Positions 33,207 to 41,438 are shown, counted from the first letter of the stretch. The stretch: 64,000 nt of DNA from Streptomyces sp. H27-H1 (GCF_026627445.1 NZ_JAPNLJ010000018.1:86362-150361); one strand, 5' to 3'. Notes: generated from the letters alone by a model not told the origin. A program made the numbers and translations.

Positions 33207-33559
33207 GGCTCTCCCTTCCCGACGCGGGGGTCCCGACCCGCGTTCCTGTCCCACCCCTTCACGCCCTACTTCACGCACGCTAAGGCGGTGGGCGTGGGAC
33301 GGCGATCGGGGAGGGGCGAACGGGTGGTGGGGCCGGAAGGGGTGCGCCCATCCAGGTAATCGTCACATAAATGCCTGACGGGTCGTGACCTGCGGATCCG
33401 TCAGCAAACGCTTCCGCGCATCGGCGTGTCGCTCAACCTTGCGGCCCAAAGGTGGAAATGCGCTGGTTGCGGACCGGGCCGAGGGTTCGTGATGGGAGGC
33501 GTTCTCGTCGATCTGCCCGGGCCACCGGTCCCGGGGCGCTTCCCGCTGGAGGTTCCACC
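33207..33559. other. 353-base intergenic region between sortase and secreted-protein genes
   Basis: No gene is seen. Towards the secreted-protein gene the sequence becomes less GC-rich (around 33355-33410). CTGACGG (33375-33381) and CCGTCAG (33398-33404) are perfect complements with a 16-base spacer, a candidate operator or hairpin. The rest holds nothing I recognise. Confidence 0.4.
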
Positions 33560-34075
33560 ATGCGTGCTTTCCGCGCTCTTACCGTGACCGCGGCGGCCAC
33601 CTGCGCCGCCATCGCTCTCAGTGCTCCATTCGCCTCCGCGAACCCCGCGGGCGGCCCGCCCTCGGGCGGCAACGGCGGGCCCAGCAACGTCACGGTCAAC
33701 CCGTACTCCGTGCACCAGGGCTCCACGATGCAGGTCAGCGCGGCCGGCTGCGGCCACGGCGGCATCGTCTTCTCGCACGGCAACTTTCCGCAGACGAACC
33801 TGTCGGCCGGCTCCATCGGCTTCGCGACCGTCCGGATCTTCAACCACGCCTCGCCCGGGCACCAGACGCTGTCGGTCAAGTGCCACGACAACAGTCTGGT
33901 CGCCACGCACCGCTTCACGATCCTCGACGGCCGCGGCGCCCAGGGCGGCATCGGCGGCTCGCTGGGTCCGTCCGCCACCGAGACCGCCATCGGCGCGAGC
34001 CTCGTCGGCGCCGCGGCCCTCGGTGCCGGTGCCCACGTGATGCGTCGTCGGCGCCCGATCAGCGGCCGGGCCTGA
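33560..34075 (+). CDS. Secreted protein with C-terminal membrane anchor
   Basis: A 171-residue protein from ATG 33560 with GGAGG upstream. The signal peptide ends SAPFASA near residue 27. A small beta-rich domain follows with two cysteines that probably pair (VSAAGCGHGG and LSVKCHDN). A glycine-rich linker leads to a C-terminal hydrophobic segment and the basic tail VMRRRRPISGRA, a sortase-substrate or tail-anchor layout. No LPxTG-like motif precedes the helix. Its fold pattern matches the protein at 34211-34831. Likely a wall-associated or adhesive surface protein; function unknown. Confidence 0.85.
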   Translation: MRAFRALTVTAAATCAAIALSAPFASANPAGGPPSGGNGGPSNVTVNPYSVHQGSTMQVSAAGCGHGGIVFSHGNFPQTNLSAGSIGFATVRIFNHASPGHQTLSVKCHDNSLVATHRFTILDGRGAQGGIGGSLGPSATETAIGASLVGAAALGAGAHVMRRRRPISGRA

Positions 34076-34103
34076 CCGGCCGACCTCCCCGGTCGGCCCG
34101 GAC

Positions 34104-34153
34104 AACCGCCGGTCGCCCCGTGTCCTGGCCAGGACACGGGGCGACCGGCGGTT
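34104..34153. terminator. 50-bp perfect palindrome between convergent genes
   Basis: Bases 34104-34128 and 34129-34153 are exact reverse complements with no spacer, a 25-bp stem. It lies midway between the stops of two convergent secreted-protein genes (34075 and 34211) and is most simply a bidirectional terminator. As DNA it can extrude a cruciform. Confidence 0.8.
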
Positions 34154-34210
34154 CGGGGAGATCGAGCAGGGGCGGACCTGTGGCGGAACGCGGCCGGTGG
34201 CGGAACGCGC

Positions 34211-34831
34211 TCAGTGGATGCGGCGGATGTCGCGGCGGCGCAGGGCGAAGCCGAGACCGACCAGCCCGCCGAGGACGAGCCCCGCGCCGACGCCCAGTTC
34301 CAGGGGATCGAGCCCGGCCACGCTGCCACCGAGACCGCCACGGACACCGAGGACGGTGCTGCGCGAAGCACCCGTACCGGTGCCGGCGCTGGCCCCCGTA
34401 CTCCTGCCGGTTCCCACGCCGGCGCTCGTCCGGGAACCGACCGTGGAGCTGGTCGTGGGCTTGCCGGTGCCGCCCGTGATGGTGAGGTCGGCCGAGCCGG
34501 TCTCGCCCGCGCAGGTGAAGGAGACGGAGTACTGGGCTCCGCGCCGCGCGTCCCGGTCCACGGTGACCCGTGCGGTCTTGCCCCGGTCGATGCTCACGGT
34601 GTCGAAGACACCGGAGGAGACGGTGGCGAAGGCGGCGTTGCAGCCGGTGACGGACAGCACCACTTGGCCGCCGGGGGCGACCGTCGAGGGGGTGATGGCG
34701 AAACCGAACGAGGTGATGGGCGCGGCTTCGGCCGCGCTCGCTGCGGGCGCGGCGACCGCGCCGAAGACGAGGAGGGCGCCCGCAGCGGCGGCGCCCAACA
34801 GGGCTGTGGGGGAGGTGCGTATCGCGCCCAT
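34211..34831 (-). CDS. Secreted protein with C-terminal membrane anchor, similar layout to 33560 gene
   Basis: A 206-residue protein from ATG 34831. The signal peptide ends APAASAAEA near residue 35. The beta-rich domain has the same pair of cysteines in the same pattern as the neighbour (LSVTGCNAAF and VSFTCAGE). A Ser/Thr/Gly linker of about 50 residues leads to a C-terminal helix (LELGVGAGLVLGGLVGLGFA) and the basic tail RRRDIRRIH. No LPxTG motif is visible. Probably displayed on the surface. Together with the other gene it flanks the class F sortase region. Confidence 0.85.
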   Translation of the reverse strand: MGAIRTSPTALLGAAAAGALLVFGAVAAPAASAAEAAPITSFGFAITPSTVAPGGQVVLSVTGCNAAFATVSSGVFDTVSIDRGKTARVTVDRDARRGAQYSVSFTCAGETGSADLTITGGTGKPTTSSTVGSRTSAGVGTGRSTGASAGTGTGASRSTVLGVRGGLGGSVAGLDPLELGVGAGLVLGGLVGLGFALRRRDIRRIH

Positions 34832-34971
34832 GGTTGATTCTCCGGATCCCCGAGGAGCAGCCGCGGAACGGTTTCCGCACGTGGGGTGTCGTGCGCCTCG
34901 ATGTCCGCCACGCTAGGTCCGGGCGCGGTGACCCGCGATCAGGAACGGGCGAATGGGGCATAGCGGTAGGC

Positions 34972-35004
34972 CAAACCGGGGACCGGGGCCCCACCCCCGG
35001 TTTG
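34972..35004 (-). terminator. Hairpin after the DUF4239 gene
   Basis: CAAACCGGGG (34972-34981) pairs exactly with CCCCGGTTTG (34995-35004) across 13 bases. It lies 50 bases beyond the stop of the minus-strand DUF4239 gene. Confidence 0.6.
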
Positions 35005-35053
35005 CCGGGGCCCGACGGATTGCGGCCGGGCCCCGACGGGAAGCGGGGCGGGG

Positions 35054-35824
35054 TCAGTCGCCCCGGCCCAGATGCGGGAACTGCGAGAAGAACGGCTCGG
35101 CGGTGGCGGCGATGCCCCGGCCGAAGGGCGCGTCGAAGTCCCAGATGAGGAACAGCAGGAACGCGATCAGCGCACTGAACAGCCCTGCCAGCAGCAGTTC
35201 CCGGAACGAGCGCCTGATCTGCAGGGTGAAGATCAGCCCCACGGTCACCAGGGCCCCGATGATCAGGCCGAACCAGACCACCCCGGGCATGGTGGCGCCG
35301 GCGCTCTGGCCGCGCGCGTTGCGCGCGTCGTCGACCACGGCGACCTGGTCCACGAGCGGCTGGTACGCCTGGCCCTCGTGGTCGGTCCGCGGTTCGTAGT
35401 CCGTCACATCGCGGCGGATGCGTTCCAGCAGCTCCCCGCTGCGGTCCGTCAGCTCGCCGTTCTCGGCCATCTCCTTCCATTCGGTGTCCACGACGTAGCT
35501 CACATAGGCGTCCACATCGGATCTGATCTTCTTGCGCACGTCGGCCGGATAGACCTCGGAGCGGACGCTGATCTCGTGCAGGGCCTGCGATTCCTGGCGC
35601 ACGTACTCCTGGGCGGCCCCACGGCCCTCCCAGACGCCGGCGATCGCCAGGCCCAGCACGATCGCGTAGATCACGCCGATCATCATCGTCATGTACTCGA
35701 TGACGTCCGGGGTCTCACTGGGATCGTCGTCCTCACCGATCCGGCGCTGGTTGAAGAAGGCGATGGACAGCACCACGGCGCACGCCGCGGCCATCGCCAG
35801 GGACAGGACGAGCCATTCCGACAA
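35054..35824 (-). CDS. DUF4239 family membrane protein
   Basis: A 256-residue protein. I choose TTG 35824 because GGGAG lies five bases upstream; the alternative TTG 35836 has no ribosome-binding site. Two N-terminal helices (LVLSLAMAAACAVVLSIAFF and MIGVIYAIVLGLAIAGVW) are followed by a charged extracytoplasmic or cytoplasmic domain with VRQESQALHEISVRSEVYP and two C-terminal helices. This is the DUF4239/bestrophin-like layout; a channel role has been suggested for the wider group but is unproven. It is 40 bases behind the Gly/Pro-rich surface protein gene on the same strand. Confidence 0.88.
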   Translation of the reverse strand: MSEWLVLSLAMAAACAVVLSIAFFNQRRIGEDDDPSETPDVIEYMTMMIGVIYAIVLGLAIAGVWEGRGAAQEYVRQESQALHEISVRSEVYPADVRKKIRSDVDAYVSYVVDTEWKEMAENGELTDRSGELLERIRRDVTDYEPRTDHEGQAYQPLVDQVAVVDDARNARGQSAGATMPGVVWFGLIIGALVTVGLIFTLQIRRSFRELLLAGLFSALIAFLLFLIWDFDAPFGRGIAATAEPFFSQFPHLGRGD

Positions 35825-35864
35825 GATGACTCCCAATCGATTACGGGGTTGGAATGCGCGGGCT

Positions 35865-36632
35865 CTAGCGCGGGCGAAGCGCGACGATCGCGAGCACCGC
35901 GGGGATCGCGGTCATCAAGGTGAAGGTCACCGGTGAGATGTGGTGCTCGACCGGCTTGCGGACCGCCGCGTGGTACATGGGGCGCGCGACCGGCTTCTTG
36001 GGCGCGGCCGCGGTGATCACCTCGGGCGGCGCCGGCGGTGCGGGTGGCTTCGGGGCGGGTTTCGGGGCCGGCTCGGGCACCGGCTTGGGCACTGGCTTCG
36101 GGGCCGGGGGAGCGGGGGCCGGGCGTACGGGAGGCGGTGCCGGTTCGGGGGGCTTCGGCACCGGCGTCGGAGCGGGAGGTGGCGGGGGTGGCGGCGGCGT
36201 CGGGGTGGGCGTCGGCTTCGGGGGTGGCGGCGGAGGGGGTTTGGGCGTGGGCTTGGGCGGGCACGGCGGGGGAGGCGGCGGCGGGCAGGGAGGATGCCCA
36301 TGGTGGCCTCCGCCGTGGTGGCCCCCTGGGCCGTGATGGTGGCCGTGACCGGGGATTCCGTTCCCGCCCGGTCCCCCGTGGTTGCCGCGATCGCCCTGGC
36401 TGCCCCGGTTGCCGTAGTCGCCCGGGCGGCCCGGTTCGCCGTGACGTCCGCCACCTCGGATGCCCCCGGCCGCACCGCCGAAGGCGGTCGCGGCCGCCCT
36501 GACGGCGCCCGCCCCGTCGTCGGCGTCGATCGTCGCGTATGCGCTGCTATCGGCCATGGCCGGTGTCGCGGACAGCGCCGCCCACAGGAGGACCGGGACT
36601 GCCAGCAGGCGCCTGGAAGAGGCTCTTTTCAC
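35865..36632 (-). CDS. Gly/His- and Pro-rich surface protein with C-terminal anchor
   Basis: A 255-residue protein from ATG 36632. A signal peptide ends TPAMADS near residue 28. Residues 60-110 are collagen-like and His-rich (GEPGRPGDYGNRGSQGDRG, then GHGHHHGPGGHHGGGHHG). Residues 112-205 are almost only Pro, Lys, Thr and Ala, a rod long enough to cross the wall. A C-terminal helix (VTFTLMTAIPAVLAIVAL) and Arg tail anchor it. The His cluster may bind metal. It is divergent from the methyltransferase gene and probably co-transcribed with DUF4239. Confidence 0.83.
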   Translation of the reverse strand: MKRASSRRLLAVPVLLWAALSATPAMADSSAYATIDADDGAGAVRAAATAFGGAAGGIRGGGRHGEPGRPGDYGNRGSQGDRGNHGGPGGNGIPGHGHHHGPGGHHGGGHHGHPPCPPPPPPPCPPKPTPKPPPPPPPKPTPTPTPPPPPPPPAPTPVPKPPEPAPPPVRPAPAPPAPKPVPKPVPEPAPKPAPKPPAPPAPPEVITAAAPKKPVARPMYHAAVRKPVEHHISPVTFTLMTAIPAVLAIVALRPR

Positions 36633-36945
36633 CCGGGGATCATGGGGTCGCGCGCGCTCGCGCGAGGGACGGTTGACCTCGGTTCGCCTGAACGGGTGAG
36701 GCTTTGGCTACAGAGGTTTGAGCCAGTTTTGGATCGTGACCGATCGCTCACCGACCTTTTCCTAAAAGGTATTTGTCGGTTTCGGTCAATGTCAGGGCGT
36801 AGCTCGCCCGGCCTTTGGCGTGTGACGAAGAACGGATCGCCAATTTCCGCTTTTGCTCGCTCCGTTGGGCAATGATCAGTACATTCGGCTCGGACAGGAG
36901 TCCGACCCGTCCGGACCGCTGCAGGATCAAGGTTTGGAGACCCCG
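36633..36945. promoter_or_regulatory. Divergent control region with nested inverted repeats
   Basis: 313 bases without a gene, between the surface protein (minus) and methyltransferase (plus). ACCTTTT (36754-36760) and AAAAGGT (36764-36770) are perfect complements, enclosed by CCGAC (36751-36755) and GTCGG (36775-36779). Such AT-rich symmetry is rare in this DNA and is a candidate operator. The remainder shows nothing specific. Confidence 0.5.
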
Positions 36946-37776
36946 ATGGAGCGCCCCTCCTGGGCCCCGCCAGGCATCGACATATCGGTGCCGAGCGTGT
37001 CCCGCATCTACGATTACTACCTGGGCGGCTCCCACAATTTCGAGGTCGACAGGCAGGCGGCCCGTCGGGCCATGGAATTCCTGCCGGGCTTGCCCAAGAT
37101 CATGCAGGCCAACCGGGCATTCATGCGCCGTGCCGTCCGCTACGCCGTCTCCGAGGGCGTGACGCAGTTCCTCGACATCGGCTCCGGCATCCCCACCTTC
37201 GGCAACGTCCACGAGGTCGCCCAGGCCGCCAGCCCCGAGGCGCGCGTGGTCTACGTCGACCACGACCCGGTGGCCGTCGCCCACAGCCAGGCCGTCCTGG
37301 CCGGCACCGTCCGGACCGGGGTCGTCGCCGCCGACCTGCGCAAGCCCCAGGACATCCTGTCCGCGCCCGAGATCGGGCAGGTCCTCGATCTGAGCCGTCC
37401 GGTCGCCCTGATGCTGGTCGCCGTCCTGCACTTCATGGAGGACGCGGACGATCCCTACACCGCCGTCGCCCAGCTGCGCGACGCGCTGGCCCCCGGCAGC
37501 CTGCTGATCCTCACGCACGCCTCGTACGGGGGGATCCCGATCTCGGAGGAGGTCGCCGGCGGCGCCGTCGGCGTCTACCGGGACATCCGCAACCCGCTCG
37601 TCATGCGGGACGCGGAGCAGATCCGGCGCTTCTTCGACGGCTTCGGCCTGATCGAGCCGGGGCTGGTGTCGATGCCCGACTGGCGGCCCGACACCACCGG
37701 TGGGCCGGAGGGCGATGCCCCGGGCGAGGACCCGTACGCCTTCTCGGGCTTCGCCGGCGTGGGACGCAAGGCGTGA
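36946..37776 (+). CDS. SAM-dependent methyltransferase, DUF574 family
   Basis: A 276-residue protein; ATG 36946 with GGAGA upstream gives the typical start MERPSWAPPGIDISVPSV. The family signature SRIYDYYLGGSHNFEVDRQAA follows in two parts (SRIYDYYLGGSHNF, EVDRQAARRAMEF). The SAM site is QFLDIGSGIPTFGNVHE, with VVYVDHDPVAVAHS as the acidic ribose-binding strand and LMLVAVLHFMED later. DUF574 proteins are multiplied in streptomycetes and often sit beside regulators; no substrate is known. The stop overlaps the GGDEF-EAL gene by four bases. Confidence 0.93.
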   Translation: MERPSWAPPGIDISVPSVSRIYDYYLGGSHNFEVDRQAARRAMEFLPGLPKIMQANRAFMRRAVRYAVSEGVTQFLDIGSGIPTFGNVHEVAQAASPEARVVYVDHDPVAVAHSQAVLAGTVRTGVVAADLRKPQDILSAPEIGQVLDLSRPVALMLVAVLHFMEDADDPYTAVAQLRDALAPGSLLILTHASYGGIPISEEVAGGAVGVYRDIRNPLVMRDAEQIRRFFDGFGLIEPGLVSMPDWRPDTTGGPEGDAPGEDPYAFSGFAGVGRKA

Positions 37777-39977
37777 GACTGCCCGCGCAGACGGCGGGCG
37801 AGACGGTCGCGGGCGACACGGCCGCGCCGCACGGCGGTCTGGAAGACCGGATCGGACGGTTCGCGACCATCTGGGGGAGAGCGATCTTCCCGGTCACCGC
37901 GACCTCGCTCACCCGCGCCGAGTTCGAACGCCACCTCGTGCCGCTCACCCGCACCCTCGTCGACGCCCTGCGCGCCCGGCCCTTCGACTCCTCCGCCGGC
38001 CAGCGGGTCGGGCAGGAACTCGTGGCGGTCCACTGCACCGACCCGGAGGCACTGGCCGGCACGCTGGGCGTCGTCGAGTCGTACCTGGTGCTGTACTGCG
38101 GTCCGGGCGGCCCCGACGCCGAGAGCGTCGAGGGAACCGAGGAGTACCGGTCCCGCTGCGCCCGCCTCCAGCACGGCATCGCCGCCGGATTCGCCCGCGC
38201 ACTGCGCGAGCGCACCCTCAAGGAGCAGGAGGCCATCGCCCGCTCCGCTCTGACCGCCCGTATAGACGCCCAGCAGGCGCTGCACGCGAGCGAGGAACGC
38301 TTCCGGGCGGTCTTCGAGGGGGCGGCCATCGGGATCGGCATCGCCGACCTGGAGGGCAACGTCCTGGAGATCAACGACGCGCTGCTCCAGATGTTCGGCG
38401 GCATGGACGGGCACGTCCGGGGCCGCAACGTCAGCGAATGGAGCCACCCCGACGACACCCCGCACGTCTGGCGGATGTACGGGGAGCTCGTGCGCGGCGA
38501 ACGCGAGAGCTACCGCGTCGAGAAGCCGTACTACCGGCACGACGGGACCGTGCTGTGGACCAACCTGACGGTCTCGCTGCTGCGTGACGCCGGGGGCGTG
38601 CCGCAGTACCAGCTGGCCCTGATGGAGGACACCACCGAGCGCCGGCTGCTGAACCTGCGCCTGCGCTACGAAGCCACCCACGACGCACTGACGGGCCTGC
38701 CCAACCGGACGCTCTTCTTCGAACGCCTCGCGAAGGCCTTGAGCGGCGCCGGCGGCTCCCGCTTCGGCCTCTGCTACCTGGATCTCGACGGTTTCAAGGC
38801 GGTCAACGACAGCCTCGGCCACTCTGCCGGCGACCGGCTGCTGGTCGAGGTCGCCGACCGGCTCCAGAGCTGCGCGACCGGACCGGGCGAGGTGGTCGCC
38901 CGGCTCGGCGGCGACGAGTTCGTGGCGCTGACCACCGGCCCCGACACCGAGGAGAAGGCCACCGAACTCGCCGTCCGGATCCTCTCCGCCCTCTCCGTCC
39001 CGATCCGGCTGGACGGCCGTGAGCTGACTGTCCGGGGCAGCATCGGCATCGTCGAGGGCCCCGCGCGTGAGCGCACCCCCGCGGAGGTCCTGCGCAGCGC
39101 CGACATCACGATGTACCGGGCCAAGGCGGCCGGCGGCAACCGCTTCGAGTTCGCCGACGCCGCGGCCGACGCGCGAGCGATCACCCGGCACGGGCTGACC
39201 AACGCCCTCCCGGCGGCGCTGGAACGCGGCGAGTTCTTCATCGAGTACCAGCCGCTGGTCCACATGCACGACGGCAGCGTGCACGGCGCCGAGGCGCTGG
39301 TGCGCTGGTCGCACCCGCAGCACGGTGTACTCGGTCCCGACCGGTTCATTCCGCTTGCCGAACGCACCGGGCTGATCGTGCCGCTCGGCCACTGGGTCCT
39401 GGAGGAGTCCGTCCGCCAGGCCCGCGCCTGGCAGCACCAAAAGGGCGGCGCCACCCTGCGGATCAACGTCAACCTGTCGCCGACCCAGCTGCACCACCCC
39501 GGTCTGGTCGCCGACACGATCCGCGTCCTGGAGTCCTCGGGCCTGTCTCCGGGCGCACTGTGCCTGGAGGTGACCGAGTCGGCCCTGATCGGCGCCGACG
39601 ACGAACTCCTCGAACCGTTGCGCCGGCTCGCCGCCCTGGGCGTGGACATTGCCCTCGACGACTTCGGCACCGGCTACTCGAACCTGGCCAACCTGCGCCG
39701 CCTGCCCGTCAGTGTCCTGAAGCTGGACCGGTCCTTCACCAAGGGCATGCAGCAGCACCCGGCCAACCCGGTCGACGTCAAGATCGTGGAGGGCATCGTC
39801 GCCCTGGCCCACAGCCTTGAACTCGCCGTCACCGTGGAGGGTGTGGAGACCGGCGCCCAGGCCGCCCAGCTCCGAGCTCTCGGCTGCGATACGGCCCAGG
39901 GCTGGTACTACGCCCGCCCCGGTGCCGCCGACCGCATCCACAACCTGTCCCTGTCGGACGCGGTCCCCACCTCCTGA
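37773..39977 (+). CDS. PAS-GGDEF-EAL cyclic-di-GMP signalling protein
   Basis: A 734-residue protein from GTG 37773, overlapping the methyltransferase stop. An N-terminal helical domain (1-165) precedes PAS (about 175-295), GGDEF (about 305-465) and EAL (about 480-725). RLGGDEFVAL (GGDEF at about 379) is intact; no RxxD inhibitory site is seen five residues before it. EAL motifs are complete: GAEALVRW, NVNLSPTQL, EVTESALI, DDFGTGYSNL, LKLDRSF and VEGVET. It may therefore make and break c-di-GMP. In streptomycetes c-di-GMP controls development through BldD. No membrane helix is visible. Its last 79 bases are duplicated downstream. Confidence 0.94.
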   Translation: MRLPAQTAGETVAGDTAAPHGGLEDRIGRFATIWGRAIFPVTATSLTRAEFERHLVPLTRTLVDALRARPFDSSAGQRVGQELVAVHCTDPEALAGTLGVVESYLVLYCGPGGPDAESVEGTEEYRSRCARLQHGIAAGFARALRERTLKEQEAIARSALTARIDAQQALHASEERFRAVFEGAAIGIGIADLEGNVLEINDALLQMFGGMDGHVRGRNVSEWSHPDDTPHVWRMYGELVRGERESYRVEKPYYRHDGTVLWTNLTVSLLRDAGGVPQYQLALMEDTTERRLLNLRLRYEATHDALTGLPNRTLFFERLAKALSGAGGSRFGLCYLDLDGFKAVNDSLGHSAGDRLLVEVADRLQSCATGPGEVVARLGGDEFVALTTGPDTEEKATELAVRILSALSVPIRLDGRELTVRGSIGIVEGPARERTPAEVLRSADITMYRAKAAGGNRFEFADAAADARAITRHGLTNALPAALERGEFFIEYQPLVHMHDGSVHGAEALVRWSHPQHGVLGPDRFIPLAERTGLIVPLGHWVLEESVRQARAWQHQKGGATLRINVNLSPTQLHHPGLVADTIRVLESSGLSPGALCLEVTESALIGADDELLEPLRRLAALGVDIALDDFGTGYSNLANLRRLPVSVLKLDRSFTKGMQQHPANPVDVKIVEGIVALAHSLELAVTVEGVETGAQAAQLRALGCDTAQGWYYARPGAADRIHNLSLSDAVPTS

Positions 39978-40152
39978 GTCCGGGCCGGCTGCCCGGATCC
40001 AGGTCGGCGGGGCCGGGCCGGTGCGGGCTGGTACTACGCCCGCCCCGGTGCCGCCGACCGCATCCACAACCTGTCCCTGTCGGACGCGGTCCCCACCTCC
40101 TGAGTCCGGGCCGGCTGCCCGGATCCAGGTCGGCGGGGCCTGGCCGGTGCGG
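39899..40152. repeat. 126-bp tandem duplication covering the 3' end of the GGDEF-EAL gene
   Basis: The segment starting GGGCTGGTACTACGCC at 39899 recurs at 40025, a period of 126 bases, and the two copies of about 128 bases differ at one position (40015 G versus 40141 T). Copy one contains the last 26 codons and stop of the GGDEF-EAL gene; copy two repeats those codons out of context with the same stop. Confidence 0.95.
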
Positions 40153-40185
40153 TCCGGACCGTACCCGCCCGACCGCCGGCCGGGG

Positions 40186-41316
40186 TCATTCGAGGCCCGC
40201 CTCCGTCCCACGGCCCGGCTCGCGGACGGCCGCCAGCACCCGCTCGTAGCGCCGGGCCGTGTCGGCCAGGACTTCGGCGGCCACCGGAAGCCGCTCGGAC
40301 TGGTAGGCGTCGAGGGCTCCTTCCCCGGCGGCCCCGCAGAGCGCGGAGGAGAGCGTCCGGCCGAGTGCGGCGGCGTCCTGGACGCCGGTGTTCATACCGA
40401 GCCCGCCGGCTATGGGATGGACGTGCGCCGCGTCCCCGGCGAGGAAGGCCCGCCCTTCGCGCATCCGGGTGGCCATGCGGACGTTGACCCGCCAGGCGGA
40501 GAGCCAGGTGGGCTCCGCGAGCCGGATCCCCGGGATCCGGGCGTGCCGGTCGAAGAGCCGCTGGAAGCTCTCCAGGGAGGGCGGCAGTGTCCCGCCCTTT
40601 CCGTCCCTCTCGGGCGCGGCCTGCAGCTGGAAGGTGTCCGTCCCCGGCATGGGGCAGAGCAGTATTCCGCCTCCTTCCGAGGTGAACCACTGGTGCCAGA
40701 ACTCGCGGCTGAGCCCCGGTGCCCTGACGTCGCCTGGCACCATCGCCGGTTCCTCCTCCCCGTTCCCCTCGAAGGGGATGCCGAGAAGGCCGCGGGTGGC
40801 GCTGTGCCCGCCGTCGCACCCTGCGAGATATCCGGCCGCGATCACCGTGCCGTCCGCCAGCTCGGCGCGGACGCCGGCCGCGTCCTGTGTGATCTCCGCG
40901 AGCCGGGACCCGTACTCGACCTGTACGCCGAGCTCGGCCAGCCGGTTGCGCAGCGCCTCCTCGACCTGCCACTGCCCTATGAGCAGGCTGCCGCCGACGG
41001 CGGTGTCGTTAACGTGCTCCCCGTCGAAGTACTTGCGCAGCACCACGCCCTCGCTGCCTCTGGCCCTCATGGCCTCGGCCACGCCGAGTTCCTCGAAGAC
41101 CTCGATGCTGTCGGGTTGCAGCCCCTTGCCGCGTGATTCGCGGTGCGGTGCCGAGCGGCTCTCCAGGATCCGCACCGCGATGCCCCGTCGGGCCAGGTCG
41201 CAGGCCAGCGTGAGCCCGGTCGGACCGGCGCCCACGACCAGTACGTCCAGCGGTCCCTGAGCCTTCGGCAGTCCCTGCACCGGGCCCTGCCCTTGCCCCC
41301 GCGTCGTGTCGGTCAT
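40186..41316 (-). CDS. FAD-dependent aromatic-ring monooxygenase-like protein
   Basis: A 376-residue protein from ATG 41316. The dinucleotide fold is LDVLVVGAGPTGLTLACDLA near residue 23. YLAGCDGGHSATRGLLG is the DG motif of PheA/TetX-type hydroxylases. FLAGDAAHVHPIAGGLGMNTG is the second FAD motif. The C-terminal thioredoxin-like domain of longer members is absent. It should use NADPH and O2 to hydroxylate an aromatic or polyketide-like substrate, perhaps an antibiotic or its breakdown product. It is divergent from a TetR gene with an operator-like repeat between, so it is probably its target. Confidence 0.9.
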   Translation of the reverse strand: MTDTTRGQGQGPVQGLPKAQGPLDVLVVGAGPTGLTLACDLARRGIAVRILESRSAPHRESRGKGLQPDSIEVFEELGVAEAMRARGSEGVVLRKYFDGEHVNDTAVGGSLLIGQWQVEEALRNRLAELGVQVEYGSRLAEITQDAAGVRAELADGTVIAAGYLAGCDGGHSATRGLLGIPFEGNGEEEPAMVPGDVRAPGLSREFWHQWFTSEGGGILLCPMPGTDTFQLQAAPERDGKGGTLPPSLESFQRLFDRHARIPGIRLAEPTWLSAWRVNVRMATRMREGRAFLAGDAAHVHPIAGGLGMNTGVQDAAALGRTLSSALCGAAGEGALDAYQSERLPVAAEVLADTARRYERVLAAVREPGRGTEAGLE

Positions 41317-41389
41317 CGGTGTCCCCTCGTCCCTTCGTCTCTTCGTCGCGTCGTTGTTTCAAGGAAAGCGCGCCAGACGAAAAAAAGCA

Positions 41390-41413
41390 ACCCGGTTACA
41401 AAATTAACTGGGT
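41390..41413. promoter_or_regulatory. Candidate TetR operator
   Basis: ACCCGGTTA (41390-41398) and TAACTGGGT (41405-41413) are complementary at eight of nine positions around a six-base AT-rich spacer. The site lies between the divergent monooxygenase and TetR genes, 25 bases before the TetR ATG. Confidence 0.6.
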
Positions 41414-41438
41414 CACTCATTCGTGTTATTCTGTGCGC

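Noticed and set aside
39817..41136. 439-codon frame spanning the 126-bp duplication
   Set aside because: It is out of frame with the EAL domain and antisense to the monooxygenase. The repeat DNA within it makes it look more structured than it is.
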